Shown here: positions 11,241 to 23,059 of the stretch, one piece after another
Layout: the number at the start of each line of letters is the position of its first letter
How positions within the stretch are numbered: position 1 is the stretch's first letter
Origin: Phytophthora sp. 'mugwort'
Taxonomy: Eukaryota > Oomycota > Peronosporomycetes > Peronosporales > Peronosporaceae
Assembly (NCBI GenBank): GCA_033558025.1
Contig: JAUCEF010000011.1
Location: forward strand, 3,776,787-3,840,786
DNA: 64,000 nt
Direction of reading: 5' to 3'
Translations under genes and position numbers: made by a program
Notes under the pieces: generated by a model
Seen by the model: only the letters and a program-made list of their open reading frames with translations
Database searches by the model: none
What the model was told of the DNA's origin: nothing

Positions 11241-11600
11241 GGTTCCCGATGGCCGATACCACAGAAGCAAAAGTGACTCTACTCTCTATCCACCGATACA
11301 AAAGCCTCCATTATCACTAGGCAAATGTGCTTAACTATTGCTAAGGTCAGTTTGGTGCAGGACGTCCGAAGAAGTCGTGTATCGACTTTTGCTGGTTGCG
11401 ACCGTGCTTACACGCAAGCTCCTCTCTAAATACTCTCTGCATCGTAGTCCGAAATCTCTTTTGGGAAGGCACCCCCATCGCATCAGCGCTAACGAAAAGT
11501 TGTGCCATCCATTGAAGACGCTCATTTAGCTCTTCAGTGTACAGGTTCGTCGGCGTCGGATGAGTAGAAGCAGCACTATCGTCTTCTTCGTCGAGACCGC
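11241..11600. other. Unassigned inter-element sequence
   Basis: Only short overlapping frames on both strands, with no recognisable motif. The minus-strand frame at 11331-11525 may belong to the neighbouring pogo-like fragment, but I cannot confirm it. Confidence 0.3.
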
Positions 11601-11639
11601 CTACATCACCATCTTACTGCAACCAGTCTCGTTCAGTGG

Positions 11640-11935
11640 GGGCTCTACCCGGCCGAAATCTTCGTCCGTTGGCTCATCCGCGAGGATGTTCGTTTCCAGG
11701 GGCTAAACAGCTCTTCGCCAGCATCGGATTCGAGGGGCGCATACGCGACACCATCTCTGCCTGCTCGTTCAGGATGCCGTCCCACGCGTTCGGCTCCGCG
11801 TACTCAGCTGGTCTTCTTCCAGCAGTTAATGAATACGCTGGGAAGCAGAGCGTCCCAGCTCTCGATGCTCCGCAACACCGCCTGCAGCTCATCGAAGCTG
11901 TAGAGCTTGGCGACGCTTTTTTTGTTGTTGTGTAA
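11640..11935 (-). pseudogene. C-terminal remnant of a pogo-like transposase
   Basis: The minus-strand reading contains SFDELQAVLRSIESWDALLPSV followed by INCWKKT. This resembles the C-terminal tail of CENP-B/pogo-like transposases, where a helix-rich segment ends in a conserved N-C-W motif. Stops and frame changes follow. Short fragment, moderate-to-low confidence. Confidence 0.35.
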
Positions 11936-11949
11936 GGTATATTGTGTTA

Positions 11950-14900
11950 CATTTGCCATCTCAAGAAATGAACTCTAATGACCTTCCCGTCAGTCCTTTA
12001 CATCCTGACCAGCTCTTCTTGCCCGCCCTGAGGGCGCACGGCCAGACCCCCTGCCGCCTCCTTCTCTTCCGATTTCGAAAAGTCCCCCCTAATCTCTCGT
12101 CCGGTCCCTTATAGATGATGTGCTCCCTGTGGTCACCGCCGAAGTCCAGCATCACACTCCGTGTCCGTCCGGGGCCAGATTTACTAGCCAATTCGCCATC
12201 TTGTTGTGTCGACGATAAAGATGTGTCCAGCTTACCACTCCGCACACGTCAGCCAGTCTACTGCATGCACTGTACCAGTGCCGCACCTCCCTGGCCTTTG
12301 GCTGCGTTCTGTCCTCATCATACTCAATGTCATGGCACTATCTCCGAGTATGTGCACGTTCTTCCAGCCTTTCACCGCCGCATACGCCAGCAGTCGATGC
12401 AATCCTACGGATTCCGCCACATTTTGGGTCATCGTTTGTCTTCCAAGCGCAGTCGCTGCCGCCCGCACCGGCATCGCTGTGCCTGATTCCTTTCCGTTTG
12501 CTACCGCTCCCCCCCTGGTCCAGGATTGCCTCTGGATCCGCCATCAAAGAAACCTACTCTCAGTGGATCTTTTCCCCCTCCACCTCCCATGTATTGCTGT
12601 CCTTTGATCCAGTGCTGTTTACTACCCTCAGCTATCTTGATTCGTGGTGCTGAAGTGTGGGGGGATAATGGATACAGCCCAAGTTTGTACCTCGCATATG
12701 TCACTGAGGTATAGCGTTTGGCGCCCCAGCTATTGCCTTGTGGACAGTTTGCACCTTACGTCCGTCAGTGTGAATTCTGCCCACATTGTATCTCCATATC
12801 GCTTTGATCGTTACAGCGACCCTACTCTTCACATTGCCTCCACTGTAGGATGCAAATCCTCCAATGGCTCTACCTGCATCTGCTGCCCCCACTCTACGAT
12901 CCACTCTGGCATCCGCGTGAGCTTAAATTCAAAAAATATCCGCCGCCGCGATCTCCGCTGCCTGGCCCGCGGCATCTTTATACCATCACCACCTCGTGCG
13001 CATTCCAGTCCAAAAATACCTTGCTTCCGGGCACCCCCACACCATGTGAATCGCTCGTCCTGTTCTGACGTCTGAGTATCCCGCAGGCCTGCATATGTAT
13101 CCGTGGGCCTTACCTGCCCATACGCTCAGTCTGTTCGCCTTTAATTTTAATTTGTTCTGCGTTTGATACGGCGATACACCTTCCATACGTTGCAATTGTT
13201 TCCAGGTCAGCGACTGCAACGCTGTGGCCACCGCCTCATTTCCTCGTTTGAGAGCTGTGCGTATCTTCAATCGTCCCTCCTGGGCCGCGTTATTCTGTGC
13301 TTTACTCATTAGAGGTTTGCATTTATGTTGTGTCTGTGTATATCCCCTTATCCCTGCCCATATCGGTCTCATCCTTGTTCGCCATGGATGCGGTGTGATC
13401 ATGACTGTGGCCGGTGATACCTCCAGGAAAACCGCACCACCGCCTCCCCAAATGCGTTATCGGCATCCCATTCCACCCTTGGGGTTTTGACCCCCATGTG
13501 TGCTTGATGCCTCCGTTGGTCCTTCCTCTCACCTTAAATATGTGGTGCTTGTCCTCCATTGCGTGATTCACTTGCAACAAGTTGTCCTCTATCTTCTGGA
13601 AGGTTAATTCCGGAAAGTTAGCCAATATTTTCAGGCACACCTACCTAAAGTCGTGGGTAGCTTCGTATCGGCATCTGGTGAGTCGTCGGTCGAAATGTGA
13701 CAGCCCCCATCTTCCGCCTGTATTTCTCTGAGTTTCACTCCCGAGACTTTGGGGCACAGTGTCCAGAAATGGCTCCAATGAGATTCTTTCCTTGCGCCTT
13801 CCCCACCAACAATTGTGTGAGGCATACCTCCGAAAGTGCACTGACCGTGCATACCCATGGGCTTCGTATCGTCTGCGTTTCCGCTCCCTCAGCAGCTTTA
13901 TAGATCGATCTTCACAGTTAATCCCCAGCCCTGTTTCAGTCCATCTGGTTGTCACCCACTACTGTGCCGGAGTGCCGCCCTCAGTTCCGAAAGATCCGTT
14001 ACTGTTTCCTTCTTTGGGCCCTTATTGCGTCGAAATACATCTCTGTCCATGGCCTCCACGTAGCCCACAACGAGCTTCTCATCCCCTTAGTTGGGAAACT
14101 GCGGCTCGGTACGAGCGGCGCCGCGTCTCCCCTGTCTCTCATCTGCAGAGCGTCTCCCATCTGCTGCCGCTGCTTGTTCGTTGTTAGCGACCAGTCCCCC
14201 ACCACCGTAGCACTGAGTGCCATTAGCTCAGTTCGTATGTTAGGACCCCGAGTCCGCTCTGGTATATCGTCTGCCCTACGCGTGCCGACTGAACCCATCC
14301 TGCCGATGCTCTCTCCAGCACCCTGAAGATTGACTTCCACACGTAGTTGCGAATGCATGAGTCGGCCTTCTGGGTGATTTCCTCCGTTGGCCATGCGTGT
14401 TAAGCCGCGTATAGCATCTTGGGGACAATGATAGCCGCCGCTATTACCGCTCGCTGCTATACCGTGTTCGTTTTTTTTTCTACCAGCACTAGTCTCACCC
14501 TCAGCGCCGCGAATGCCTTATCCCATGCTTTGGCTATCCTACTGACCGTTCCTGCAATGTGTCCGAGGGACCTCGTACTCTCCGTAACTTCCACCCCTTT
14601 CTATACCTCCTCGTCTGTGACCGCGTAGGTCACCTCGGCTCCAGCGTCTGAGTTGCCCCTGTGTCCGCCCTTCTGTACTAAGTTTATTGCTGCACATTTT
14701 TTAACATTCCGTTTTAGCCCCGATACTGCCGAGAATTGCTGTGCCGCATGGCTCTGCATGTGTTGGTGGGCGATGTATATCGCCATATAGTCTGCACATC
14801 CCGCTACTTTGAGGTCTGCTACGGGAGCTGTTCCACCGATCGGAGCGCCCCTTAGCCGCGTCTCACTCTCTATCACATCATAGGTAGATCGACCGCAATG

Positions 14901-15960
14901 ATGAACAGCAGTGGTGCCAATGGGCATCCTTGTCGTATGCCACTGGTTACCGTCAATCTCTCCGAGAGGTGGCCATTTGCCATGACCTGTACCGAAGTGT
15001 TATCGTGAATGGCTTGAACGACGGTGCATACTTCGATGGGAACCCATTGACCTTGAGCATTGCCATCAGGAAGTCCCTGTCGAGCGAATCATATGCCTTA
15101 GCGAAGGCCAGCAGTAACACTTGCGCCTCCATGAGTTCCTTATTGTTTCTGCATATTTATCTGGCTGCTTTCAGCAGGTCTATCATCTCATGGATTGTTC
15201 GCCCTGGCAAAACCACATTGTCTATGGCTTGCCAACCTCGCCACATACTTTCTCACCCTCCATGCCAAGATGCGCGTCAAAATCTTGTAGTCGGTGTTGA
15301 GCAGGGCAATGGGTCTGTAATTGAGGGGGTTGGAAGTATTTTCCCGCTTGCTGATGCTGAAGATGTATGCTTCGAGAAAACTCGATGGTTTATGACCCTG
15401 CTCCATACAGTCATTGAATATTTCTGTCAGCACCAATGCCAGTAAGGTGCTGTGCGCTTAATACCAATCATTCCCGAGACCGTCTGGCCCGCATGTGTTT
15501 CGCCTTGCATGCCATGATTGCCGCCGCTACCTCAGGTTCCGCAATTTCTTCTTCCAGACCCGCCATGTCTACCTTTGACCACTTCCCGCTGTATCTTGCG
15601 ATGAAGCCCTCAATCGCGTTTTTGCCTTCTGCAGCCCCGTTTATAATATCCGCCCAAATATGTACCAGTATGTTGGCTTTGTCATGCTCGCCTCTATGTT
15701 TTTCATGAGTCATCACAACCAACGTAGGGATGGTATTATCGCCGAATTGCAGATCCTTCTGAAGAAGTGCTTCGCTGTGGCTTTGGAACTCCATGAATTT
15801 CGATGCACCAGCGCTCTTCTTTTCAAGGTCCTCTGCGCTTCCTGTACCAGCTGTAGGGTGTCCAGTAGTCGTTCTCTAGACTGCTGTCCCCCGTCGGCAA
15901 TGAGGTTTCATTTGCCAGTAGAAGCTTTCAGACGCACCATTGTTCCAGAAAAACGGTAGT
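11950..15960 (-). mobile_element. Dead non-LTR (LINE) retrotransposon with RT and RNase H
   Basis: Several minus-strand frames line up in the order expected for a LINE pol. The connector and RT start is at 15468-15800. RT fingers and palm are at 15188-15436 (NPLNYRPIALLNTDYKILT) and 14601-14927 (PIGTTAV, then the catalytic box region AGCADYMAIYIAH). The thumb and linker run from about 14600 down to 12900. RNase H is at 12232-12704 (FFDGGSRGNPGPGG, later HILGDSAM). Stops and frameshifts are frequent. The RT catalytic box, normally A-D-D, reads A-D-Y here, so the copy is dead. I did not find an endonuclease domain. Confidence 0.75.
12232..12704 (-). pseudogene. LINE RNase H domain remnant
   Basis: The start of the domain, FFDGGSRGNPGPGGE, carries the first catalytic Asp in the usual D-G-(G/A)-S context of type I RNase H. 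The later block HILGDSAMTLSMM carries another catalytic Asp. The two blocks lie in different frames. It belongs to the retrotransposon above and would have removed the RNA strand after first-strand synthesis. Confidence 0.65.
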
Positions 15961-16230
15961 GAAAAGCACGTAGTGTGGTCCACACACCGTTTCCGTCGTG
16001 CGCTACGTGGTTTTGGCTTCTGTCGAACCGTAGCGGGCAGTGATGGAAAAATCCATGTTTTTACGGAAGTTGGGGCGGGTAATTACGCTTTAAGGGGTGG
16101 AATGGGTAAAACCTCGGTACAATACACAACATGGGATGGATGGCCCACAGCAATTTAAAAGGTGAGAGGGAGCTGGACCCTCCGTCGTTTTTGAAGCTTT
16201 ATCCATTGATACCGTTAGATTAGCTCACTT
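15961..16230. other. Spacer between LINE and hAT remnants
   Basis: About 270 bp with no supported gene. It may contain the left end of the hAT element, but I could not define its terminal repeats. Confidence 0.3.
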
Positions 16231-18030
16231 TTGCTTTTGCATCATCGAATCCAAGCCCCTCGCCACTCCTCGACTACTATGGACACCTTCCTCGCTTCGA
16301 ACGCCGCCTGCCCGACACAAGCTGTCGTTCCTGCTGCTGTCGAGCCCCTTACGGAGTCGCCAGTTCGTCATGGTGGACGCCCTCAAGATCCCATCTGGGA
16401 CCAAGTCCTGGTTGACGACGGCATCGTGTCGTGTCTGAAGTGTGAGAAGATCACGCACACGTCGGGTAAGACTCACGTCGAACGTGTGCGCTACCATTTC
16501 GAGAAGAAGTGCGTGAAGAAACGGAAGACCCCTCTCATAACGTCTGCCCTCCGATCTGCGTTGTCTCCTGCCAAGATTCGCGATTTCCAGCTGCGCTTTG
16601 CCTTTTGGTTTTACACCACTGGCATGGCTTTCAAGAAGGTGAGCCACCTGGGCTGCTGCTTTGCAAGTTCTGGCGCCGACTGGGATAGTGCCGAATCGCC
16701 ACCAGCTGGCCACGACGCTGCTGGACTACTGCTACGATGACTATCGTCCCGCCTGATGTTTTTGGTCCGGGGCAAGAAGATTACCCTAACGACGGACGCA
16801 TACACCGACATCAATGGGAAATCCGTCATCAACTACGTGCTGTTGGCTGAAGATCTGACCATTTTCGTGGAGTCTGTCTATACGGGTTCAGGATCTCATG
16901 ACGCCTCCTTCCTCGCCGCCGACATTTATTTTACGCGTCATGGACAAACTTGACTTCATCACTTTCGCGGCTGTTGTGACGGACAACAATGCCACAAACC
17001 AGTTCGTATGGTCGACTTTGCAGCAGCAGAAGCCGAAGATCTTTCTCCGCGGGTGTACCTCGCATGCTCTCCACCTGATGGTAAAAGATCTCGTGGATCG
17101 GCTGTCATGGCTGGGAAAACTCGCCGCTGATTGCCGCAAACTTGTTCGGTTCTTGAAGAAGATCAAGCAGCTGTGGTTTGAGCTGAAGCGTCTTCAGAAA
17201 ATGGAAGGGAATCGAGGTTGGTACTGCCAGCTGATACTCGGTGGGGAACAATTGAGAAGTGCTTTTCGACGGTGCTGGCTTCTGAGAAGATTCTTCATGT
17301 GTTCGTCACTGGGCGAGACTTACTTCGTGGTCGTACGAAAGAACAGAAGGCCAAGCGTCACCGTTCCCACGATACGATTGTTGCCAACAACTTTGTGAAG
17401 CAGCTGGAAAAGGCGATCAAGCTCTTGGAAGTTCTGTCGATGTTTCAGAAGGCGTTTGAAAGCAACACGAAGCTGCCATAGGATGTCTACAAAATGTTCC
17501 TCAATCTCTCCGAAGAGTTCAAGAAGATTGACATACCAATTTCAGAGTTGGGTAAGATCCAACAGATCCTTGACGAACGCTTCAAACTGCATTTACGGAT
17601 ATTCTCATAGTGTCGGGTATTCTAGACCCCCGCTACATCGGGCATGGAATGGATGAAGATACGCGGGCGAGTGTGCAGGAGTTCATTGGGAACTGGCGTG
17701 GGAGCGAGAATGAAGAAGCCACCATGGTAGAGTTGGTGAAGTATCTTGGTGGGCAACGTGACACTTCCTTGGAGGCGCGGATTTTTCGCCAAAGTAGCCG
17801 ACGGTTCTCCAGTACTGGAGAGGACTTTCGCAGTTCTCGCTCCTGCAAGAAATCGCACTCACAGTGTTTTCTTCCAGCTGTTACAGCGCCGCAGCAGAGC
17901 GCAAATGGTCACGCGCAAGTTCGTGCACTCTCAAGCACGCAACCGCCTAAAGGACAAGTCCGTGGAGAAGCTCGTGTTCCTGTTCTTCAATGCCAAGAAC
18001 TTTGACAGTGAGGATGGCGTTCTTTGACAT
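16231..18030 (+). pseudogene. hAT-family transposase with BED-like finger, broken
   Basis: The frame 16231-16740 starts near MDTFLASN and has a BED-like zinc finger (CLKCEKITH, then H and H further on). The RNase H-fold core follows in other frames: TTDAYTDINGKSVINYVLL with the first catalytic Asp (about 16790-16850), VVTDNNATNQFVW with the second Asp (about 16970), and GCTSHALHLMVKDL (about 17050). The C-terminal dimerisation region lies near 17600-18010. Frame changes occur at about 16740, 16930, 17250, 17480 and 17750. The host role is none; it is a cut-and-paste transposon relic. Confidence 0.7.
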
Positions 18031-18559
18031 GCTAGAGGACTTGGCAGATGACAGCAGCGAGAAGAGGATAACAACGAGAGCAGTGACTACGAGTATTACT
18101 AAGCAAGGGTAGATATGGTATTCGATTAGTACATCTGCCATTCTAGTCTCTTGGCATCCAAAATGTCTACAGCTCACCTCGATAGCACGCAGCTTGCAAG
18201 GAGATAGGCTAACGGCACCGATAACATCTTTCTATCAGCACTGTTGCTTCCACCTATCGGTTTACTTTGTAAGATTTCTCTCTCTCTGACTTACTATGAT
18301 TTCCCCCGCAACGCTGAAGCTGCCTTGACCTCGCCTTATACTAAATTTAAAGGGTCATCTGAGAATAAATGCAAATACACATAAACAAGATTTTATTCAT
18401 TTTGAAGGGCTTGCAACGCTGCTAGCTCTTGCAATTGCTACTTGTGACTGCAGCAACCTCCATTCTCCACTTCACTCCGCAGCCGACACCACTCGACTCT
18501 AGAAGGATGACCCCGCAGACCCCCCTCCAACGCCACGGAAGACAGTGGAAGCGACAGCG

Positions 18560-18888
18560 ACGACCGCGGCAATTTTATTGTTAAAGTAGGAATCGCCGGC
18601 GAGCCCCCGGTCCCAACGACTGAGTCGTTCACCATAAGCAAGCTGTGGGCGTGCCGGCAAATTAACACTGCTACGTTCTATTTGGTACAATGGGAAGGCA
18701 ATGATGGGCTTACGTGGGAGACCACGGCAAACTTGTCATGGGACCTCATGGCCAGGTTTGACGCTGTGAACAAAGAGTCCGTGTGGGACTACCAGTCCAC
18801 ACGCGGACTGCGTCGACAGCTGAGAGCCGAGCGCCCGACCCGCAGGTCGACGCGCCTTCGAGGTAACTTCATCATGCACATGTCTTAA
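18560..18888 (+). pseudogene. Chromodomain fragment
   Basis: The reading FYLVQWEGNDGLTWETTANL at about 18680-18740 is the second half of a chromodomain (Y-L-V-x-W-E-G-x-x-x-x-x-T-W-E). A basic Arg-rich tail follows. The upstream part (NFIVKVGIAGEPPVP) is open in the same frame. It may be the tail of a chromovirus integrase or a free chromodomain gene fragment. No RT or integrase core is adjacent. Confidence 0.5.
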
Positions 18889-19205
18889 CTTAACTATTGG
18901 TTGAACTAACTAATACTGTTGTAATCTCACAGTGGTCAACTCACGCGCCGCCAGCTTAGTTAGCTCTCTACCTTGACGCTCAGAACGACCTTTTCTAAAA
19001 GCATAATAAATTCCACTAATTCCACTTTTATTGGCGGTGGGTGGGTTGCCCCCAAAACTCTATATTCCATTAATCAAATACCCTGCTTTTAACGCAAGTT
19101 CCCGAATAATACCCCGGGTACTATGCAATTGTACCCCCACCTGCTCACAAAGGGTTACACGAATTAGCGCCTAAAAGATAGTAATTAAAACCGTATTTAA
19201 AAATG
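18889..19205. other. Intergenic, no supported gene
   Basis: AT-rich spacer with C-rich patches. No ORF, repeat or motif that I can support. Confidence 0.35.
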
Positions 19206-19278
19206 TGGACACGGCGGGGACCGAACCCGCGTCCATCTGCATAAAACGCGGTGCTCTTTCCATCTGAGCTACGTGTCC
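19206..19278 (-). tRNA. tRNA-like sequence, probably a pseudogene or tRNA-derived SINE head
   Basis: On the minus strand a 73-nt cloverleaf can be drawn. The 7-bp acceptor GGACACG/CGTGTCC is perfect, the D stem GCTC/GAGC is perfect, and the T arm is GCGGG-TTCGGTC-CCCGC. The A and B boxes are close to consensus. The anticodon arm does not pair well: around GTTTTAT, only two or three of five pairs form, depending on alignment. The anticodon is therefore unclear; TTT (Lys) is one reading. A degenerate gene or SINE head is more likely than a working tRNA. Confidence 0.4.
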
Positions 19279-19410
19279 AAGCACACTTGGTTACCTTTAA
19301 AATTGCATAAAAAGAAAAACTTTTTTGTAGTTATTCGTGAGCACAAAGGGTTGTACTGTATTACCTGTGATCATAAAGGGTAACACATTATTACAGTCTA
19401 CTTTTGCCGT
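19279..19410. other. Short AT-rich spacer
   Basis: Contains two imperfect copies of a GAGCACAAAGGGTTGTACTGTATTAC-like unit (near 19339-19364 and 19369-19395). No gene. Confidence 0.35.
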
Positions 19411-19412
19411 GC

Positions 19413-20750
19413 TTACTCGTCAATCAGAGCAATGTCATCAAGGGCATCCATGAAGCTCGTCGAGGTTAAAGTCACCCTCGTCTTGATCGGCTTCCTTCGA
19501 GGCCTCCCACTTCTCACGAAATCGATTTTCGTACACGTCGTGCCGCGAAACATGCCAGTCCATACAGTGGTCAACAAAGCCTGCTGCAGCGACTGAATTG
19601 GCCACCGTTTCACAGTCAGTGTCACGTCACGGCTTCTTGACCCATCCACAGACAACTCCTACAGACGGCATGTGAGGGTTGCCGAACCGCGTGTAATCGA
19701 CCTTATCGCTCTCCTTCCACGGATTGATCTCCATGTACAGCAGATCCTTGAATGTCTTGTAGATGCCGATGTCGCCTGCTTGCAGGTACGGTGTCAGACC
19801 CCCAGAAATACCACACATGCTCACGTTCCGAGCAACATACTTAGCCGTCACCTCCTTGGAGATGTGCGCGCGCATGGAGACCCAAACGAAGTGCTTCCCT
19901 TCACCTGTGTCGACCAGCGGGAGGTGCTTCCCTTCACCTGTGTCGACCAGCGGGAATGCGAGATCGATCTAGCGTTTGAAGAGCTTGCTATCGACCCACG
20001 CGCGTGGCTGGTGAGCCACATAAACGCCGCCAGTCTTGTCAAACGAAGGCAAAGCTTGCCTTTCCATATCAGAAGTGGTGGAAGCTTTATTCCCGCTGCT
20101 GTCACTGCAAGTACCGCCGTAATCCGCATGGACGAAAACCCCGTAGAGCGGACCACGACGTGGCGACTGCCGATGATGTCCACGGTTTGATTACGCGCGT
20201 CTTCGAAATAAACGGATGTTTCATCCATCAATATCGTTCGAGGCAGGTCCGTGGTGGGCTTCGTACTTTGCAGAAACGTCATATAGGAAACGGCACGATC
20301 CACTAGCTTGTCGTTACTGAGCGTTGTTAATTGGTGCGCCGCCGCAGGGACAGCCCATAACGCCGCATAAAGCCCGTGATCCAGTGTGGGGAGGCAACGA
20401 AGCCTTGAGGGCTGGCGCTGGTGGTCTCCTCACACGCGAAAATTACCCTGGCCAATGTCCAATCCACGCACGTGTAACCTTCTCCTTTTTCAGCCGCTTT
20501 GCTACAACCTCATAGTAGAGCGCCTCCTCCATTGCGTCGGAAAGAGGACGCCGCCCACCTCCTGCACGGCGTCTGCTGGCCGGATCACAGCTAGAAGCTG
20601 TTCACGGTCACGCCACCAGCGGCGGACGCTGTCACCGTCTAGCTTCCATCTCCTCGCACTAGAGTGCTTGATGGCTCGCGTTGGGACGCCATCGCCGTCT
20701 TCCTTGATCCGCCGAAGAACCTCAAGCTTGCGCTAGATGCTCATCGGAAT
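19413..20750 (-). pseudogene. Pogo-like DDE_1 transposase (third lineage), broken
   Basis: Read on the minus strand, an N-terminal HTH-like region lies at about 20750-20390, followed by the core at 19848-20303: ILMDETSVYFEDARNQTVD with the first catalytic Asp, then VLAVTAAGIKLPPLLIWKGK. The later block YLQAGDIGIYKTFKD at 19627-19875 corresponds to the third acidic position, where family members have Q-P-x-D. The C-terminal part is at 19413-19655. A 33-bp tandem duplication at about 19887-19953 and frame changes disrupt it. Confidence 0.65.
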
Positions 20751-20759
20751 TCTTGTAGG

Positions 20760-21033
20760 CATTTCGCCGAATGAGGAAGCGCTGGGGGATGGAAAGACAA
20801 TGCAGACTGCATGAATGATTGAGTGTAACAGGTTTGACAAGCGAGGCAGCCTCTGGTGAGATGGTTGGTGGCTGGGGTGGCTACTGCAGGCGAGGTTACG
20901 TAAGGTTACTCTAGAGTTACGGTGAAGTTACCATGAGAGGGTACTATTCGGGTAGAGGGTATTATTCGGGAATTTCCGTTACATCCCTGGTAGCGGGGCA
21001 CCCTGTTACCGTTCTCGTCAATCCTGGAAAATA
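20760..21033. other. Spacer left of the Harbinger Myb-like gene
   Basis: Contains short GGTTACG/GAGTTACGGTGAAGTTACC-like repeats and two copies of GGGTA(C/T)TATTCGGG near 20939-20970. These might be part of a Harbinger terminal region, but I could not pair them with a right-hand copy. Confidence 0.3.
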
Positions 21034-22667
21034 ATGGCAGCGATGCGGGGCAAGTGCGCCTTCGTGGAGTGCTCTGTCGGCGACAACGAGTCGCAGCGTG
21101 ACTGGGTGTTCGTCCTGCAAGAAGCCAGTCCATCACATGTGCTCCAACTTCATCTACGAGGGCGAGTTGACGACGTGAGTGTGCTCCACAAGGTGCTCCA
21201 GTGCACTTGGCCTGGAACAGCAATATGTTGGCCCTGCCTCAGCCACTCTAGCGCAAGGTGCGGTCACTGAAGGTGCACAAGCTGTTGCACGGCGTTCAGC
21301 AACGGTCAAGTCAAGTGCAAACGGTAACCGGAACAGCAGAGCCAAGCACAAACGTCGCGTCAGGCCCAAGATCACGAACGAGGGGAATCCAACTCGTCGA
21401 ACCGAGTCGGGTGAATATGACATCAACAGCAGCACATTGTCAACCTGCAGGAAGTCCCAGGTCAGTCAGGAGGGCATCACTGAGCAGCGCCGTGAGGTTG
21501 CACCCCAGAGCACAAACCCTGAGAGCTGCTAGAGAGCTGAACTTGAGAATCGTGTACTCAAGCGTCACTCACAAGATAAATACAAATGGCCCTGGCAAGT
21601 CTGTTGCAAGCGCCACTGCAAGCAGGAGAGCTGCCACTCAAACAGCAGCTCTAGATGGTCCGAGCAATGCGGAAAAGAGGGGTGAGCGACACATCAACAG
21701 CGGGGATTCCATCGTTGGATGGTTTGGCAGTGATGACAGTAGCGATGGTGATGTGGAGTCAGTAGTGGAGAACCGAAATACCAAGCCGAAGAATTTGTTC
21801 TTCACACCGGCAGATGACTTGGCATTGCTCCGTGAAATTCTGAATGGGCAACAATACGCAGCAAAACACGGATCGATTACGGCTCGTTACCAGAATGTCA
21901 CTGACAACTTGAACGAGCATTTGGAGACAGACCTGAGTGTTCGTACGGTAAAGGAACATTTTTCTTTCTTACTCGTGAAAGAGTTCAAGGCCACGGATTG
22001 TGAATACCGAAAGAATCTGGTGTAGCAGAGGAGTACACAGAGCACGAGCGACTGCTGCAAGACATCACTGATGCAATACGCGATCTCGAGGCTGGTAAAC
22101 GTAAGAAAAAGAGGCTGATAAAGCTAAGTCGGATCGCCTACAGTCAGCTGGTGCAAGACTCCGGGAGCAATCTGTGTGAAGCGCCGCTGCCAACGAAATC
22201 AAAACCGCAGTGGTGACGATGAAGATGCATCAGATAGTTGAACTCTGGAATCGGCGACAGAAACGGAAGCTGGTGAAACCACCTCTTCGTCCACCAAAAA
22301 TGCTGGGAAGGCGTCCGGCGTCGGCGTCACTACTGCGCAGGTTAATATGGCCACAGTCAATTTCATCGAGGATCAGCACAAACGACATGGCGATGAATTT
22401 GAGCTGCTTCGTGGGGAGCTCAGATTCAAACGAGCAAAGGCCGAGAAGGAAGAAGCACGCTGGAAGGCTGAAATGGAGTTTCGACAGAAGGAAGCTGATC
22501 GGGCCAAACGAGCGTCTGACGACACTGAGATCCGACGCACAGAACTAGGGCTCCGCCGGGAAGAGCTTGCGGTACTGAAGCATCAACTTGGAATCCAGCA
22601 ACTCCCCCAACGGAGCCAATCAAGCATTTTCGTAGCCGCCAATTTGGCTTTTGTTCCAAATCGCGTG
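21034..22667 (+). pseudogene. Harbinger Myb/SANT-like ORF, interrupted by the Polinton
   Basis: The central frame 21258-22025 contains a SANT/Myb-like trihelix region (NLFFTPADDLALLREILNG, then TARYQNVTDNLNEH). A one-base frame change near 22018 leads to the next part (EYTEHERLLQDITDAIRDLE). The frame 22347-22667 is a charged coiled coil (RGELRFKRAKAEKEEARWK). PIF/Harbinger elements normally carry such a DNA-binding protein beside the transposase. The coiled-coil frame runs straight into the Polinton at 22668. Across the Polinton, the sequence after the target duplication (42356 onward) continues the same frame to a stop, so this ORF was split by the insertion. Confidence 0.6.
22662..22667. 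repeat. Left 6-bp target-site duplication CGCGTG
   Basis: CGCGTG directly precedes the first base of the left terminal repeat and occurs again directly after the right terminal repeat (42350-42355). A 6-bp duplication is the known signature of Polinton/Maverick integration. Confidence 0.9.
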
Positions 22668-22872
22668 AGTAGTAATAGCCAGCGCATTACACCGGCAGTT
22701 TTTTTTCTTAGCTTTATTTAACAAGGAGAATAGGGCTAAGCGTTTCTAACGCGATGCAACGTGTTTAGCGGCACCACCTCTCGACCACCTTAGAGCGAAA
22801 GAAAGCGCCACCACATCAGAAGTAGTTTTAAATGCTCTCATCTCTTTAGAAGCGACAGCCGGTGGTTTCAAC
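22668..22872 (+). repeat. Polinton left terminal inverted repeat
   Basis: 205 bp running from AGTAGTAATAGCC to GGTGGTTTCAAC. It matches the reverse complement of 42145-42349 without length difference; I count about 16 mismatches by eye, most of them in one block near 22760-22785. The outermost bases AGTAGTA are a short tandem repeat, as known for Polinton termini. The protein-primed polymerase would start replication at this end. Confidence 0.92.
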
Positions 22873-23059
22873 CGCACGCCCTCTTAAGTAGCTGAGAGCT
22901 CAAGGAGCAACCAATCCTTCAGGAGGAGTTTCAAAGCCGCAGATCTAAAGCTCTAAAGATCACAAATAGCTCATTCCGCATTCGACCACCTGAATACTAA
23001 TTTATTTATTTTTCTCAAAAAATAAAGGGGTATGTATATAGATACACCCCACTGATAAC
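22873..23059 (+). promoter_or_regulatory. Leader region with TATA-type box before the first viral gene
   Basis: No gene. GTATATAGATAC at 23034-23045 lies about 15-25 nt upstream of the ATG at 23060, matching the box seen before most genes in this element. Confidence 0.5.
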
